The position numbers and the translations under genes are program-made. A DNA stretch of 64,000 bases from Pedococcus sp031456495 (lineage in GTDB: Bacteria; Actinomycetota; Actinomycetes; Actinomycetales; Dermatophilaceae): the NCBI RefSeq assembly GCF_031456495.1, contig NZ_JAVDUW010000003.1, forward strand, positions 310,001 through 374,000, in the 5' to 3' direction. The notes beneath the pieces are model-generated. The model had not been told where the DNA came from. It saw only the letters and a program-made list of their open reading frames with translations, and did no database searches. This document shows, piece after piece, positions 32,843 to 42,585 of the stretch. Each line of letters begins with the position of its first letter. Position 1 is the stretch's first letter.

Positions 32843-34111
32843 TCAGATGTGGACCGCGGCGTCCGCCGTGGACGGTTCGGCCGGGACCTGCTTGCCCGTC
32901 ATCGACATGTGGTCGGGCAGCGGCAGGTAGCGCCCGGGGAGCAGGACGTTCCAGTAGATCCAGCGGAACGCGAGCTTCCCGAGGTGGTTGGCGCGGGTCT
33001 CCTTGAGCAGGCTCAGCGGCCCGACCCCCGGCAGCGGGAACTTCCCCGGCAGCGGCTGGGTGTCGTAGTTGAAGTCGATGAGCAGGCCCTTGCCGTCACC
33101 GGACTCGACGAAGCAGTTGGCGTGCCCGTCGAAGGAGTGCGGCATCGGGCGGCCGGCGGCGTGGGCCACGAAGTTCTCGACGAACAGGTCGACTGCGAAG
33201 TGCGCGACGGACCCGGCCTTGGAGGCGGGGATGTCGGAGGCGTCGCCGACGGCGAAGATCGTGTCGTACCTCGTGGAGAGCAGGGTGTGCTTGTCGACCG
33301 GGACGTAGTTCAGCTCGTCACCCAGGCCCGACCGGGCCACGTAGTCGGCGCCCATGTTGAGCGGGACCGTGACGAGCAGGTCGAACGGCACCTCGCGCTC
33401 GTCGTAGGAGACGAGCGCCTTGTGCTCGTCGTCGACCCGCTCGACCATGAAGTCGGGCTCGACGAGGATCTTGCGCTCCTCGAGCATCGACCCCAGGTGG
33501 GCGGAGGCGATGGGCTGGGTGAACGCCCCCGACAGCGGGGTGACGAAGACCAGCTCGACCCGGTCGCGCACCCCCCGCTCGCGCAGGTGGGCGTCGGCCA
33601 GGAACGTGAACTCCAGCGGCGCGACCGGGCACTTGATCGGCATCTCGGTGACGTGGACGACGAGCCGGCCGTGGTCGAAGCGCCGCAGCGCGTCGGCCAG
33701 GGCCCGGGACCCGTCGAACGTGTAGAAGTCGAAGATGCTGCGGCGCCACTCCTCGCCCAGCATGCCGGGCGTCTGGTCCGGCCGCGGCGACGTGCCCGTC
33801 GCGATGACGAGGTAGTCGTACGCGAGGGTGCGTCCGTCCTGCAGGTGCACGACCTTCTCGTCCGGTGCGACCCGGTCGATCTCGGCCAGCACCAGGTCGA
33901 CCCCGTCGGGGATGAACCGGTGCCGCTTGCGCACGACCTGCTCGGGCGCATACGTCCCGAACGGCAGGAAGAGGAAGCCGGGCTGGTAGAGGTGGTCGTC
34001 GTCGCGGTCGACCACGGTGATCTGCCACGACCTGCGGTCGAGCCTGCGTCGCAGCTTGTTCACGACCATCGTTCCGGCGGTCCCACCGCCGAGCACCACG
34101 AGGCGCTTCAC
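32843..34111 (-). CDS. sqr: Sulfide:quinone oxidoreductase-like flavoprotein
   Basis: 422 residues. FAD-binding start VVLGGGTAGTMVVNKL (GxGxxG), second half ATGTSPRPDQTPGML, and FAVGDASDIPASKAGSVAHF near 300, as in type III-like SQR and related quinone reductases. Cys in PIKCPVAPLEF aligns with a catalytic SQR Cys; a C-terminal amphipathic stretch (FRWIYWNVLLPGRY) would touch the membrane. With TusE and DsrE it forms a sulfane-sulfur module. Thirteen bp behind the dehydrogenase gene. Confidence 0.88.
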   Translation of the reverse strand: MKRLVVLGGGTAGTMVVNKLRRRLDRRSWQITVVDRDDDHLYQPGFLFLPFGTYAPEQVVRKRHRFIPDGVDLVLAEIDRVAPDEKVVHLQDGRTLAYDYLVIATGTSPRPDQTPGMLGEEWRRSIFDFYTFDGSRALADALRRFDHGRLVVHVTEMPIKCPVAPLEFTFLADAHLRERGVRDRVELVFVTPLSGAFTQPIASAHLGSMLEERKILVEPDFMVERVDDEHKALVSYDEREVPFDLLVTVPLNMGADYVARSGLGDELNYVPVDKHTLLSTRYDTIFAVGDASDIPASKAGSVAHFAVDLFVENFVAHAAGRPMPHSFDGHANCFVESGDGKGLLIDFNYDTQPLPGKFPLPGVGPLSLLKETRANHLGKLAFRWIYWNVLLPGRYLPLPDHMSMTGKQVPAEPSTADAAVHI

Positions 34112-34124
34112 GACCGTCCCCTCC

Positions 34125-35171
34125 TCAGGAGCGAGCCGTGAGGACGACCTTGAGGGCCTGGGTGTCCGCCGCGTTGGCGAAGACCTCGTAGGCGTCCATG
34201 AACTCGTCGAGGTGGAAGTGGTGGGTCACGAGCTGGCCGAGGTCGAGCTGGCGGCTGGAGAGCAGCCGCAGCAGGGTCGGCGTCGAGTACGTGTCGACCA
34301 GGCCGGTCGTGATGGTGACGTCCTTGATCCACAGGTCCTCGAGGTGCAGGGTCGCCGGCTTGCCGTGGACGCCCACGTTGGCGACGGTGCCGCCGGGCCG
34401 CACCAGCGCGGCGCACTGCTCGAACGTGCCGGGGACGCCCACGGCCTCGATCGCCACGTCGGCGCCCAGGCCGTCGGTGAGGCCACGGACGACCTCGAGC
34501 GCGTCGTCGTGCGTCGCGTTGACGACGACGTCGGCGCCGACCCGCTTGGCCGCCTCGAGCCGGGAGTCGGCCAGGTCGATGGCCACGACGTGGGCGGGGC
34601 TGAAGAGCTTGGCGCCCATGATCGCGGACAGGCCGATGGGGCCGGCGCCGACGACGGCGACCACGTCACCGGGGCGCACGTGCCCGTTGAGGACACCGAC
34701 CTCGTACCCGGTCGGGCCGATGTCGGCCAGCATGAGGACCTCCTCGTCGGTGACGCCGGCGGGGATGGCGAAGGTCGACGTGTCGGCGAACGGCACCCGC
34801 ACGTACTCGGCCTGCGTGCCGTCGATGAGGTGGCCGAGGATCCAGCCGCCGCCGCCCAGGCACTGCCCGTACCGGCCCTCGCGGCAGTACCGGCACGACC
34901 CGCACGCGGTGATGCAGGACACGAGCACCCGGTCGCCGGGGGAGAGGTTCTTGACGCCGGCGCCGACCGACTCGACCGTGCCGACCGCCTCGTGGCCGAG
35001 GATCCGCCCGTCGGTCACGGCAGGGACGTCACCCTTGAGGATGTGCAGGTCCGTGCCGCAGATGGTGACGGCGTCGACGCGCACGATGGCGTCGGTGTCG
35101 TCCTGGATCGAGGGCTTCGGGACCTCCTCCCACGCCTTGCGGCCCGGTCCGTGGTAGACGACGGCATGCAT
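34125..35171 (-). CDS. Zinc-dependent alcohol dehydrogenase (MDR)
   Basis: 348 residues, RBS GAGAGGAG. Catalytic zinc TICGTDLHILKGD and GHEAVGTVE; structural zinc CGSCRYCREGRYGQC; NAD loop VVGAGPIGLSAIMGAKL. WILGHLIDGTQAEYVRVPFAD is typical of a secondary-alcohol/formaldehyde-type subgroup. It heads the operon with sqr, tusE and dsrE and follows box 12 by 74 bp. Confidence 0.93.
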   Translation of the reverse strand: MHAVVYHGPGRKAWEEVPKPSIQDDTDAIVRVDAVTICGTDLHILKGDVPAVTDGRILGHEAVGTVESVGAGVKNLSPGDRVLVSCITACGSCRYCREGRYGQCLGGGGWILGHLIDGTQAEYVRVPFADTSTFAIPAGVTDEEVLMLADIGPTGYEVGVLNGHVRPGDVVAVVGAGPIGLSAIMGAKLFSPAHVVAIDLADSRLEAAKRVGADVVVNATHDDALEVVRGLTDGLGADVAIEAVGVPGTFEQCAALVRPGGTVANVGVHGKPATLHLEDLWIKDVTITTGLVDTYSTPTLLRLLSSRQLDLGQLVTHHFHLDEFMDAYEVFANAADTQALKVVLTARS

Positions 35172-35244
35172 GGTGAGCTCCTCTCGCGGCCCGCACGGTG
35201 CAGGTCCCACCGACCACTCCACCGTGAGCCGGCCCCGGGCAGGA

Positions 35245-35258
35245 GAGACCTAGGTCCC
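35245..35258. promoter_or_regulatory. DosR-like box 12
   Basis: GAGACCTAGGTCCC, 74 bp upstream of the adh ATG at 35171. Confidence 0.65.
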
Positions 35259-35354
35259 GTGTGGCCGAGGACACGCCCCGGGGGGTATGCCGGGTGCCCG
35301 GTCGCCGCGTGCCCCGGTCGGCGCGGGTCGGCGCGGGGCGGCGCGGAAGGCGCG

Positions 35355-35705
35355 TCAGCCGAGCGCCACGGTGAGGAGGATGACGCAGTCCTGCAGCGCC
35401 TGCGCGCCGTGCCGGTCCTCGGGGATGGCGACCAGCTCGCCCGCGCGGACGGTCCACGACGCGCCGCCTGCGGCATACAGGCGTGCACTGCCGATGACGA
35501 CCTGGAAGGTGGCGGCCGCGGGCGACTCGTGCTCGCCGAGCTCGGAGCCCTCGGTGAGCGCCATGAGGACGGCACGCTGGGCCGTGCCGCCGACCAGCAG
35601 GCGCGAGGCGTGGCCGTTGGACTGGCTGCGCGCCTGGCCGAGCAGCTCGGAGCCGGCCCGGTGCAGGTCGATCGGCTCGTGGTCCGCGGGGTGCTCGGTG
35701 CTCAT
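35355..35705 (-). CDS. Cupin-domain protein
   Basis: 116 residues; ATG overlaps the narI stop. The C-terminal 80 residues form a cupin barrel (RAVLMALTEGSELGEHESPAAATFQVVIGSARL...SWTVRAGELVAIPEDRHGAQALQDCVILLTVAL); cupin metal ligands are only partly present (HE and H). Role in the nar operon unknown; related small cupins sit beside nitrate or DosR genes in actinobacteria. Confidence 0.82.
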   Translation of the reverse strand: MSTEHPADHEPIDLHRAGSELLGQARSQSNGHASRLLVGGTAQRAVLMALTEGSELGEHESPAAATFQVVIGSARLYAAGGASWTVRAGELVAIPEDRHGAQALQDCVILLTVALG

Positions 35706-36430
35706 CGCGACCTCCCTGCCTTCTCCCAGCCGCGGGCGGGTGCGCGCGTGCCCTCGCGTGCCTCGTCCCGGCTGCGGTAGACGATGTACGGGCGGGTGAG
35801 GTAGCCCACCGGGGCGCTGAAGACGTGGACCAGCCGCGTGAACGGCCAGAGCGCGAAGAGCACGAACGCCACGAGGGCGTGCAGCTGGAACCCGACCGGT
35901 GCGTCGGCGATGAGGGAGGTGTCGGGCCGGAACAGGAAGATGCTGCGCCAGTAGGGGGAGACGCCCTCGCGGTAGTCGTAGTGGCCGAAGATGCTGCTGG
36001 CCACGGTGTTCCACATGCCGAGGACGATCACGCCGGCGAGGAAGACGTACATGAGCTTGTCCATCCGCGTGGTCGCCATGAAGACCGGCCCGACCGTGCG
36101 CCGCCGGTAGACGAGGATCACCAGTCCGGCCAGCGTCGCCAGCCCTGCGAGGCCACCGAGGGTGACGGCGAGGAAGTGGTACAGCCCCTCGTGGACGCCG
36201 ACGGCCTCGGTCCAGCTCTTGGGGATGACCAGCCCGACCACGTGGCCGCCCACGACGCCGAGCAGGCCGAAGTGGAACAGCGGGCTGCCCCAGCGCAGGA
36301 GGCGGTTCTCGTAGAGCTGGCTGCTGCGCGTCGTCCAGCCGAACTTGTCGTAGGTCCACCGCCAGTAGTGCCCGACGACGAAGACGGCGAGGCAGCTGTA
36401 GGGGACGATCACCCACAGAAAGGTGTCCAT
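35702..36430 (-). CDS. narI: Respiratory nitrate reductase, gamma subunit (cytochrome b)
   Basis: 242 residues with five membrane spans. VIVPYSCLAVFVVGHYWRW, SPLFHFGLLGVVGGHVVGL, VHEGLYHF and FQLHALVAFVLFALWPFTRLVHVFSAP contain the His ligands of the two b hemes. Takes electrons from menaquinol and passes them to NarH. Overlaps narJ (TGATG). Confidence 0.96.
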   Translation of the reverse strand: MDTFLWVIVPYSCLAVFVVGHYWRWTYDKFGWTTRSSQLYENRLLRWGSPLFHFGLLGVVGGHVVGLVIPKSWTEAVGVHEGLYHFLAVTLGGLAGLATLAGLVILVYRRRTVGPVFMATTRMDKLMYVFLAGVIVLGMWNTVASSIFGHYDYREGVSPYWRSIFLFRPDTSLIADAPVGFQLHALVAFVLFALWPFTRLVHVFSAPVGYLTRPYIVYRSRDEAREGTRAPARGWEKAGRSR

Positions 36431-37146
36431 CAGGGCGCTCCTACCGGGATGGTCGGGCCGAGGTCGGTCGGCTCGGTGGGTCGGGGGTTGAGCCGGGGGT
36501 CGAGGGCGTACGGCTGGGTGTCGAGCCCGACGTCCTCCGACGGCGGTCCCGCGGCAACGAGCGCGGCGAGCTGCTCCTCGTCGTCGCCGCGCAGCGCCGG
36601 CAGCGTGGCGACGAGGGCGCACACGACGTCGTGCCAGCGAGACCCCTTGTCCGCCAGCGCGATCCGAAGCACCTCGACGCCCGCGCGGTGGTCCTGGAGC
36701 AGGCGCCAGGCGACCTCCAGGTCTGCCGTGGCACCGAACTCCAGGACGACACCGAGGTGGTCGGGCAGCTCGTCGGTGTCGAGCTCGGCACCTGCGCGCC
36801 GGTAGGCCTGCTTGACCTGCACGAGCGCCAGCCCGCGCTTGCGGGTGTCGCCGTGGGCGAAGTACGTGAGGTAGAGGCAGCAGCGGCGCGTGATGTCGAA
36901 CGTCTCGACGTACTCGCGCTGCAGCTCCCCGAGCGACGTGCTGTCCACCCCGGCCAGGAACCGGCGCAGCGGGTCGGCGACGGGTGCGGGCAGAGGCGCC
37001 ACCGCCGACTCGAGCAGGGGGCGCCGGTAGAGCAGCTCCTCGGTCGGGTAGTCGAGCAGCAGCGACACGACCTGCCACGCCGTGGCGAGGGTCCCGTCGT
37101 CCAGGCGCCCGGCCGGGGCTCCGGCGCTGCGCCGGCGGCCGGGCAT
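36430..37146 (-). CDS. narJ: Nitrate reductase chaperone NarJ
   Basis: 238 residues; helical TorD-like protein with LLLDYPTEELLYRRPLL, LQREYVETFDITRRCCLYLTYFAHGDTRKRG and ADLEVAWRLLQDHRAG. Inserts the molybdenum cofactor into NarG; not part of the final enzyme. A Pro-rich C-terminal tail of about 30 residues is variable. Confidence 0.94.
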   Translation of the reverse strand: MPGRRRSAGAPAGRLDDGTLATAWQVVSLLLDYPTEELLYRRPLLESAVAPLPAPVADPLRRFLAGVDSTSLGELQREYVETFDITRRCCLYLTYFAHGDTRKRGLALVQVKQAYRRAGAELDTDELPDHLGVVLEFGATADLEVAWRLLQDHRAGVEVLRIALADKGSRWHDVVCALVATLPALRGDDEEQLAALVAAGPPSEDVGLDTQPYALDPRLNPRPTEPTDLGPTIPVGAP

Positions 37147-38831
37147 CACCGGTCGTCCTCGGGGCGCTTCTTCGGGAACAGGCCCCGGGGTGAGCCCTTG
37201 CCGTCCCAGTTGAGCAGGTTGACCCGTCCGCGCAGGCGGCCCTGCGCCTCCGGGGCGTCCGCGCCGCTGAGGTCGTCGGCGGTCTGGCGCTGGCGCAGCA
37301 TCTGGAAGTTCTCCACCGCCACCGGCGTGAGCCCGCCCGAGCCCTCGCCGAACGGCCCGGACTCGCCCATCATCCCGGGACCGCCCTCGTAGTCGAGCGA
37401 GCACTCGGTGGCCAGCTCCTCCAGGGCGTGCGCCTGCTCCGCGTGGGCGGTCGGGATGACGTAGCGCTCGTCGTACTTGGCCAGCGCGAGCAGCCGGAAC
37501 ATGTCGTACATCGTCTCGCCGTCCATGCCGACGGCCTGCGGGATCGACTCGTCGGGGTCGCGGCCCAGGTTGATGTCGCGCATGTACGACCGCATCGCGG
37601 CCAGCTTCTTGAGCACCCCCTCGACCGGCGCGGTGTCCCCGGCGGTGAAGAGGTTGGCGAGGTACTCCACCGGGATCCGCAGCGTGTCGATCGCCGCGAA
37701 GAGGTTGCCGCGGTCCTCGGCGTCGTGGCCGGTGTCGCGCACGACGTCCACGACGGGCGACAGCGGCGGGATGTACCAGACCATCGGCATGGTGCGGTAC
37801 TCCGGGTGCAGCGGCAGCGCGACCTCGTACCGGGAGATGAGGGCGTGCACGGGGGAGCGCCGCGCGGCCTCCACCCAGTCGCGCGGTATGCCGGCCAGCT
37901 CGGCCTCGCGCTGCACCTCAGGGTCGTCGGGGTCGAGGAACACGGCGCGCTGCGCGGCATACAGCTCGTGCTCGTCCTCGACGGACGCCGCCTCGAGCAC
38001 CTTGTCGGCGTCGTAGAGGACGAGCCCGATGTACCGCAGCCGACCCACGCAGGTCTCCGAGCACACCGTCGGTATCCCGACCTCGACGCGCGGGTAGCAG
38101 AAGGTGCACTTCTCGGCCTTGCCGGTGCGGTGGTTGAAGTAGACCTTCTTGTAGGGGCAGCCGGACACGCACATCCGCCAGCCGCGGCACCGGTCCTGGT
38201 CGACGAGGACGATTCCGTCCTCCGAGCGCTTGTAGATCGCTCCGCTCGGGCAGGATGCGGCGCACGACGGGTTGAGGCAGTGCTCGCAGATCCGCGGGAG
38301 GTAGAACATGAACGTCCGCTCGAACTCGAGCTTCACCTTGTCGGTGATGTTCCTGAGCATGACGTCACGCGCGGCGTTCTCCCCGCTCCCGCCGAGGTTG
38401 TCGTCCCAGTTGGCCGACCACGACACGTTGACCGGCTTGCCGGTGATGAGGGAGATGGGCCGGGCGACCGGGAAGTGCTGCTGCGCCGGGGCGCTGAGCA
38501 GCGTCTCGTAGTCGTAGGTCCACGGCTCGTAGTAGTCCTCGATCGAGGGCAGTTTGGGGTTGGAGAAGATGCTCGCGAGCTTGCGCCACCGGCTGCCCGA
38601 GCGCAGCGTCAGGCGGCCGCGGCTCGTCAGCGCCCAGCCGCCCTGCCAGTGGTCCTGGTCCTCGTAGGTGCGCGGGTACCCCAGGCCAGGGCGCGTCTCG
38701 ACGTTGTTGAACCAGACGTACTCGGTGCCCGCGCGGTTGGTCCACGCCTGCTTGCACGTGACCGAGCAGGTGTGGCACCCGATGCACTTGTCGAGGTTCA
38801 TCACCATGGCCATCTGCGCCATGACCCTCAT
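37146..38831 (-). CDS. narH: Respiratory nitrate reductase, beta subunit (iron-sulfur)
   Basis: 561 residues, slightly longer than usual because of a C-terminal extension. Cys groups: DKCIGCHTCSVTCKQ, CEHCLNPSCAASCPSGAIYK, CRGWRMCVSGCPYKK (Trp in place of one Cys marks the 3Fe-4S cluster) and KCTFCYPRVEVGIPTVCSETC. Cytoplasmic electron-transfer subunit. TGATG overlap with narG. Confidence 0.96.
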   Translation of the reverse strand: MRVMAQMAMVMNLDKCIGCHTCSVTCKQAWTNRAGTEYVWFNNVETRPGLGYPRTYEDQDHWQGGWALTSRGRLTLRSGSRWRKLASIFSNPKLPSIEDYYEPWTYDYETLLSAPAQQHFPVARPISLITGKPVNVSWSANWDDNLGGSGENAARDVMLRNITDKVKLEFERTFMFYLPRICEHCLNPSCAASCPSGAIYKRSEDGIVLVDQDRCRGWRMCVSGCPYKKVYFNHRTGKAEKCTFCYPRVEVGIPTVCSETCVGRLRYIGLVLYDADKVLEAASVEDEHELYAAQRAVFLDPDDPEVQREAELAGIPRDWVEAARRSPVHALISRYEVALPLHPEYRTMPMVWYIPPLSPVVDVVRDTGHDAEDRGNLFAAIDTLRIPVEYLANLFTAGDTAPVEGVLKKLAAMRSYMRDINLGRDPDESIPQAVGMDGETMYDMFRLLALAKYDERYVIPTAHAEQAHALEELATECSLDYEGGPGMMGESGPFGEGSGGLTPVAVENFQMLRQRQTADDLSGADAPEAQGRLRGRVNLLNWDGKGSPRGLFPKKRPEDDR

Positions 38832-41800
38832 CAGTACTGCACCTCCTGGGAGCGGCGGCGGATGACCGTGACCTCGTCGCGCTGGTTGCCGGTCGGGCCG
38901 AGGTAGTTGAACGCGAAGGACAGCTGCGCGTAGCCGCCGATGAGGTGGCTCGGCTTGACCAGGATGCGCGTGAGCGAGTTGTGGATGCCGCCGCGCCGCC
39001 CGGTCTTCTCGGTGAGTGGCACGTCGATGAGCCGGTCCTGGGCGTGGTGCATGTAGACCGTGCCCTCGGGCATCCGGTGGCTGACGATGGCCCGCGCGTT
39101 GACGACACCGTTGCGGTTGACCGCCTCCACCCAGTCATTGTCCTTGATGCCGACCTTGGCGGCGTCCTTGTCGGAGATCCAGATCGCCTGGCCGCCACGG
39201 GAGAGCGAGAGCATGAACAGGTTGTCCTGGTACTCGCTGTGGATCGACCACTTGTTGTGCGGCGTGAGGTACCGGACGGTGACCCCGAGCTCGCTCATGC
39301 TGCCGATCTCCGGCTCTCCGAACACCTGGGTCATGTCGAGCGGTGGCTTGTAGACGGGCAGCCCCTCGCCGAGCTCCTGCATCCAGTCGTGGTCGAGGTA
39401 GAAGTGCTGGCGGCCGGTGAGGGTGTGCCAGGGCTTGAGCCGCTCGACGTTGATGGTGAAGGGGGAGTAGCGCCGACCGCCGGTCTCCGACCCGGACCAC
39501 TCCGGGCTGGTGATGACGGGTACCGGCGCGGCCTGGGTGTCGGCGAAGGTGATCTGCTTGCCCTCGTGCTCGGCCGCGAGGTCGTGCAGGAGGTGGCCGG
39601 TGCGCTTCTCGAGGGTCTTGAACCCCTGGGTGGCGAGGTGGCCGTTCGTGGTGCCCGACAGCGCCATGATCGTCTCGGCCACGTGGCGGGCGTCCACGAG
39701 CGAGGGCCTGCCGTCGCCCGCGCCGCCGCGGACGACGCCGTTCTTGTGGCGCAGGTACTCGACCTCGCGCTTCACGTCGTAGGCCACGCCCTTCTGCGCG
39801 GTGCCGAGGGTGTCCATGAGCGGGCCGAGGGAGACCATCTGGTCGTGGACCGCGCCGTAGTCGCGCTCGACGACGACGAGCTTGGGCATCGTCCTCCCCG
39901 GCACCGGGTCGCACTCGCCGAGCGCCCAGTCGCGGACCCGCCCGTGTGGTGTGGCCATGGCGTCCGGCGTGTCGTGCAACAGGGGAGCGGCGACCAGGTC
40001 CCTGCGCACCCCGAGGTGCTTGGCACCCAGCGGCTGGAACGCCTCGGCGACGGCCAGGAAGATGTCCCAGTCCGTCCTCGTCTGCCACGGCGGGCTGATG
40101 GCCGGGTTGAACGAGTGGATGAACGGGTGCATGTCCGTGGTGTTGATGTCGTGCTTCTCGTACCACGTGGCCGCCGGCAGGACGACGTCGCTGAAGATCG
40201 TCGAGCTCGTCATCCGGAAGTCGAGCGTGCAGAGCAGGTCGAGCTTGCCCTCGGGCAGGTCGTCGCGGTCCGGGCGGGCCGAGACCGAGCTGTCGGTGCC
40301 GAGCAGGTGGCGCAGGAAGTACTCGTTGCCCTTGGCCGAGGAGCCGAGCAGGTTGGCCCGCCACATCATCAGCACCCGCGGCCAGTTCTCCGGCGCGTCG
40401 GGGTCCTCGCAGGCGAAGCGCAGGCTGCGGTCGGTGAGCCCCGCGACGACGTGGTCGGCCGGCGACCTCCCCTCGGCCTCGGCCTCGTCGACGAGGTCCA
40501 GCGGGTTGCGGTCGAAGGTCGGGTAGGACGGCATCCAGCCGAGCCGCGCGGACTGCTGGAGCAGCTCGTGGGTGCTGCGGTCGTCGAGCATCCCGGTGCC
40601 GGTCGCCCCGGCGAGCGAGCCGGCCTCGTAGTGGTCGTAGTGGTGCTGGTCGGTGTGCAGGTACCAGTAGGCGGTCTGGATCATCTGCCGCGGCGGCCGC
40701 ACCCAGTCCAGCGCGAACGCCATCTGTGCCCAGCCGGTGATGGGTCGGGCCTTCTCCTGCCCGACGTAGTGCGCCCAGCCCCCGCCGTTGCGCCCCTGGC
40801 AGCCGGTGATGGTGGTCAGGAGCAGCATGCAGCGGTAGGTCTCGTCGGAGTGGAACCAGTGGTTGGTGCCCGCCCCCACCAGGATCATGGAGCGACCCCC
40901 CGTGTCGGCCGCGTTCTGGGCGAACTCGCGGGCGATCCGCGCGACCGCCTGCGCCGGCACGCCCGTGATCGCCTCCTGCCAGGCGGGGGTGTAGTGCCCC
41001 TCGGCGTCGTCGTACCCCGACGGCCAGCTGCCCGGAAGTCCCTCTCGCGCAACGCCGTACTGCGCCAGCAGCAGGTCGAAGACGGTCGTCACGAGGTGGC
41101 CGGCGACCCGGCGCACGGGCACCCCGCGGCGCACGACCTCCGAGCCCCCACGCGGCAGGTCGAAGCGCGGCAGGTCGACGAGCGCGGTGCCCTCGCTGGT
41201 GTCCTGGAGGCTGAGCGCGGGCACGACGTCGCCGAGGTCGAGGTTCCAGCGGCCCTCGCCCTGCTCGCCGAACCGGTCGCCGAGCGTGCCGTTGGGCACG
41301 ACGTGCTGCCCGGTGACGGAGTCCACGAGGACCGTCCGGAAGGCGGCGTTCTCGGCCTGCGCCTCCACGCCGCCGAGGTCGGCCGCGGTGAGGAACTTCC
41401 CCGGCCTGTATGCCGGGTGCCCACCGTCCGCGGCACCCGAGCCCCCGGTGCCGTCCGGGCCGGCGCCCGGCCGGCCGGCATACTCCTCGAGGCACACGAG
41501 GAACGGCAGGTCGGTGTAGCGGCGGGTGTACTCCTCCAAGTACTCCACCTGCTGGTCGACGAAGAACTCCTTGAGCACCACGTGACCCATCGCCATGGCG
41601 AGCGCGCCGTCGGTGCCGGGCGCGGCCGGAAGCCACTCGTCGGCGAACTTCACGTTGTCGGCGTAGTCGGGGGAGACGACGACGACCTTCTGGCCGCGGT
41701 ACCGCGCCTCGGCCATCCAGTGGGCGTCGGGGGTGCGGGTCACCGGGACGTTCGAGCCCCACATGACGAGGTAGCCGGCGTCCCACCAGTCGCCCGACTC

Positions 41801-42562
41801 GGGCACGTCGGTCTGGTCGCCCCAGATCTGCGGCGAGGCCACGGGGAGGTCGGCGTACCAGTCGTAGAACGAGAGCATCGACCCGCCGATGAGCGACACG
41901 AACCGTGCACCGGAGGCGTGCGACACCATCGACATGGCGGGGATGGGGGAGAAGCCGGCGATCCGGTCAGGCCCCCATCGCTTGATGGTGTGGACGTTGG
42001 CGGCCGCCACGATCTCGGCCGCCTCGCCCCAGCTGGCACGGACGAGGCCTCCCTTCCCGCGGGCGGCCTTGTAGCGCCTGGCCTTCTCGGGGTCGTCCAC
42101 GACGTCGGCCCACGCCAGGACAGGGTCGCCGAGCCGGGCCTTGGCCTCGCGGTACATCTCGAGCAGCACGCCGCGGACGTAGGGGTAGCGGACCCTGGTG
42201 GGGGAGTAGGTGTACCAGGAGAAGGCGGCTCCGCGCGGGCAGCCGCGGGGCTCGTACTCCGGCCGGTCGGGCCCGGTCGACGGGTAGTCGGTCTGCTGCG
42301 CCTCCCACGTGATGATGCCGTCCTTGACGTACACCTTCCACGAGCACGAGCCGGTGCAGTTGACGCCGTGGGTCGAGCGGACGACCTTGTCGTGGCTCCA
42401 GCGGTCTCGGTAGAACGCGTCGCCCGCGCGGCCGCCCTTGGCGTGGATGCTGCGCCGGTCGGCCGACACCTCCGCCCGGGTGAAGAACCGCCGGGTGCCG
42501 ACGAGGGCCTCGGCGAGGGGACCGTCCAGGCCCGGGGTGGTCGGGTCGTCGGTGGTGGTCAC
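38831..42562 (-). CDS. narG: Respiratory nitrate reductase, alpha subunit (molybdenum)
   Basis: 1243 residues from GTG 42562 with AGGAGG upstream. HGVNCTGSCSWKVYVKDGIITWE holds the His and Cys ligands of the FS0 cluster; YEPRGCPRGAAFSWYTYSPTR and the molybdopterin-domain stretches (FSPIPAMSMVSHASGARF, PAATWYEKHDINTTDMHPFIH) are characteristic. Cytoplasmic, reduces nitrate to nitrite. Full length, no frameshift. Confidence 0.97.
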   Translation of the reverse strand: MTTTDDPTTPGLDGPLAEALVGTRRFFTRAEVSADRRSIHAKGGRAGDAFYRDRWSHDKVVRSTHGVNCTGSCSWKVYVKDGIITWEAQQTDYPSTGPDRPEYEPRGCPRGAAFSWYTYSPTRVRYPYVRGVLLEMYREAKARLGDPVLAWADVVDDPEKARRYKAARGKGGLVRASWGEAAEIVAAANVHTIKRWGPDRIAGFSPIPAMSMVSHASGARFVSLIGGSMLSFYDWYADLPVASPQIWGDQTDVPESGDWWDAGYLVMWGSNVPVTRTPDAHWMAEARYRGQKVVVVSPDYADNVKFADEWLPAAPGTDGALAMAMGHVVLKEFFVDQQVEYLEEYTRRYTDLPFLVCLEEYAGRPGAGPDGTGGSGAADGGHPAYRPGKFLTAADLGGVEAQAENAAFRTVLVDSVTGQHVVPNGTLGDRFGEQGEGRWNLDLGDVVPALSLQDTSEGTALVDLPRFDLPRGGSEVVRRGVPVRRVAGHLVTTVFDLLLAQYGVAREGLPGSWPSGYDDAEGHYTPAWQEAITGVPAQAVARIAREFAQNAADTGGRSMILVGAGTNHWFHSDETYRCMLLLTTITGCQGRNGGGWAHYVGQEKARPITGWAQMAFALDWVRPPRQMIQTAYWYLHTDQHHYDHYEAGSLAGATGTGMLDDRSTHELLQQSARLGWMPSYPTFDRNPLDLVDEAEAEGRSPADHVVAGLTDRSLRFACEDPDAPENWPRVLMMWRANLLGSSAKGNEYFLRHLLGTDSSVSARPDRDDLPEGKLDLLCTLDFRMTSSTIFSDVVLPAATWYEKHDINTTDMHPFIHSFNPAISPPWQTRTDWDIFLAVAEAFQPLGAKHLGVRRDLVAAPLLHDTPDAMATPHGRVRDWALGECDPVPGRTMPKLVVVERDYGAVHDQMVSLGPLMDTLGTAQKGVAYDVKREVEYLRHKNGVVRGGAGDGRPSLVDARHVAETIMALSGTTNGHLATQGFKTLEKRTGHLLHDLAAEHEGKQITFADTQAAPVPVITSPEWSGSETGGRRYSPFTINVERLKPWHTLTGRQHFYLDHDWMQELGEGLPVYKPPLDMTQVFGEPEIGSMSELGVTVRYLTPHNKWSIHSEYQDNLFMLSLSRGGQAIWISDKDAAKVGIKDNDWVEAVNRNGVVNARAIVSHRMPEGTVYMHHAQDRLIDVPLTEKTGRRGGIHNSLTRILVKPSHLIGGYAQLSFAFNYLGPTGNQRDEVTVIRRRSQEVQY

Positions 42563-42585
42563 GGGCGGGCCTCCTGCTGGGCTCG

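Noticed and set aside
31813..33006. Plus-strand frame starting behind box 11
   Set aside because: It runs antisense through dsrE and tusE with no protein-like pattern; only its first 40 codons lie in free sequence, so a small RNA was preferred.
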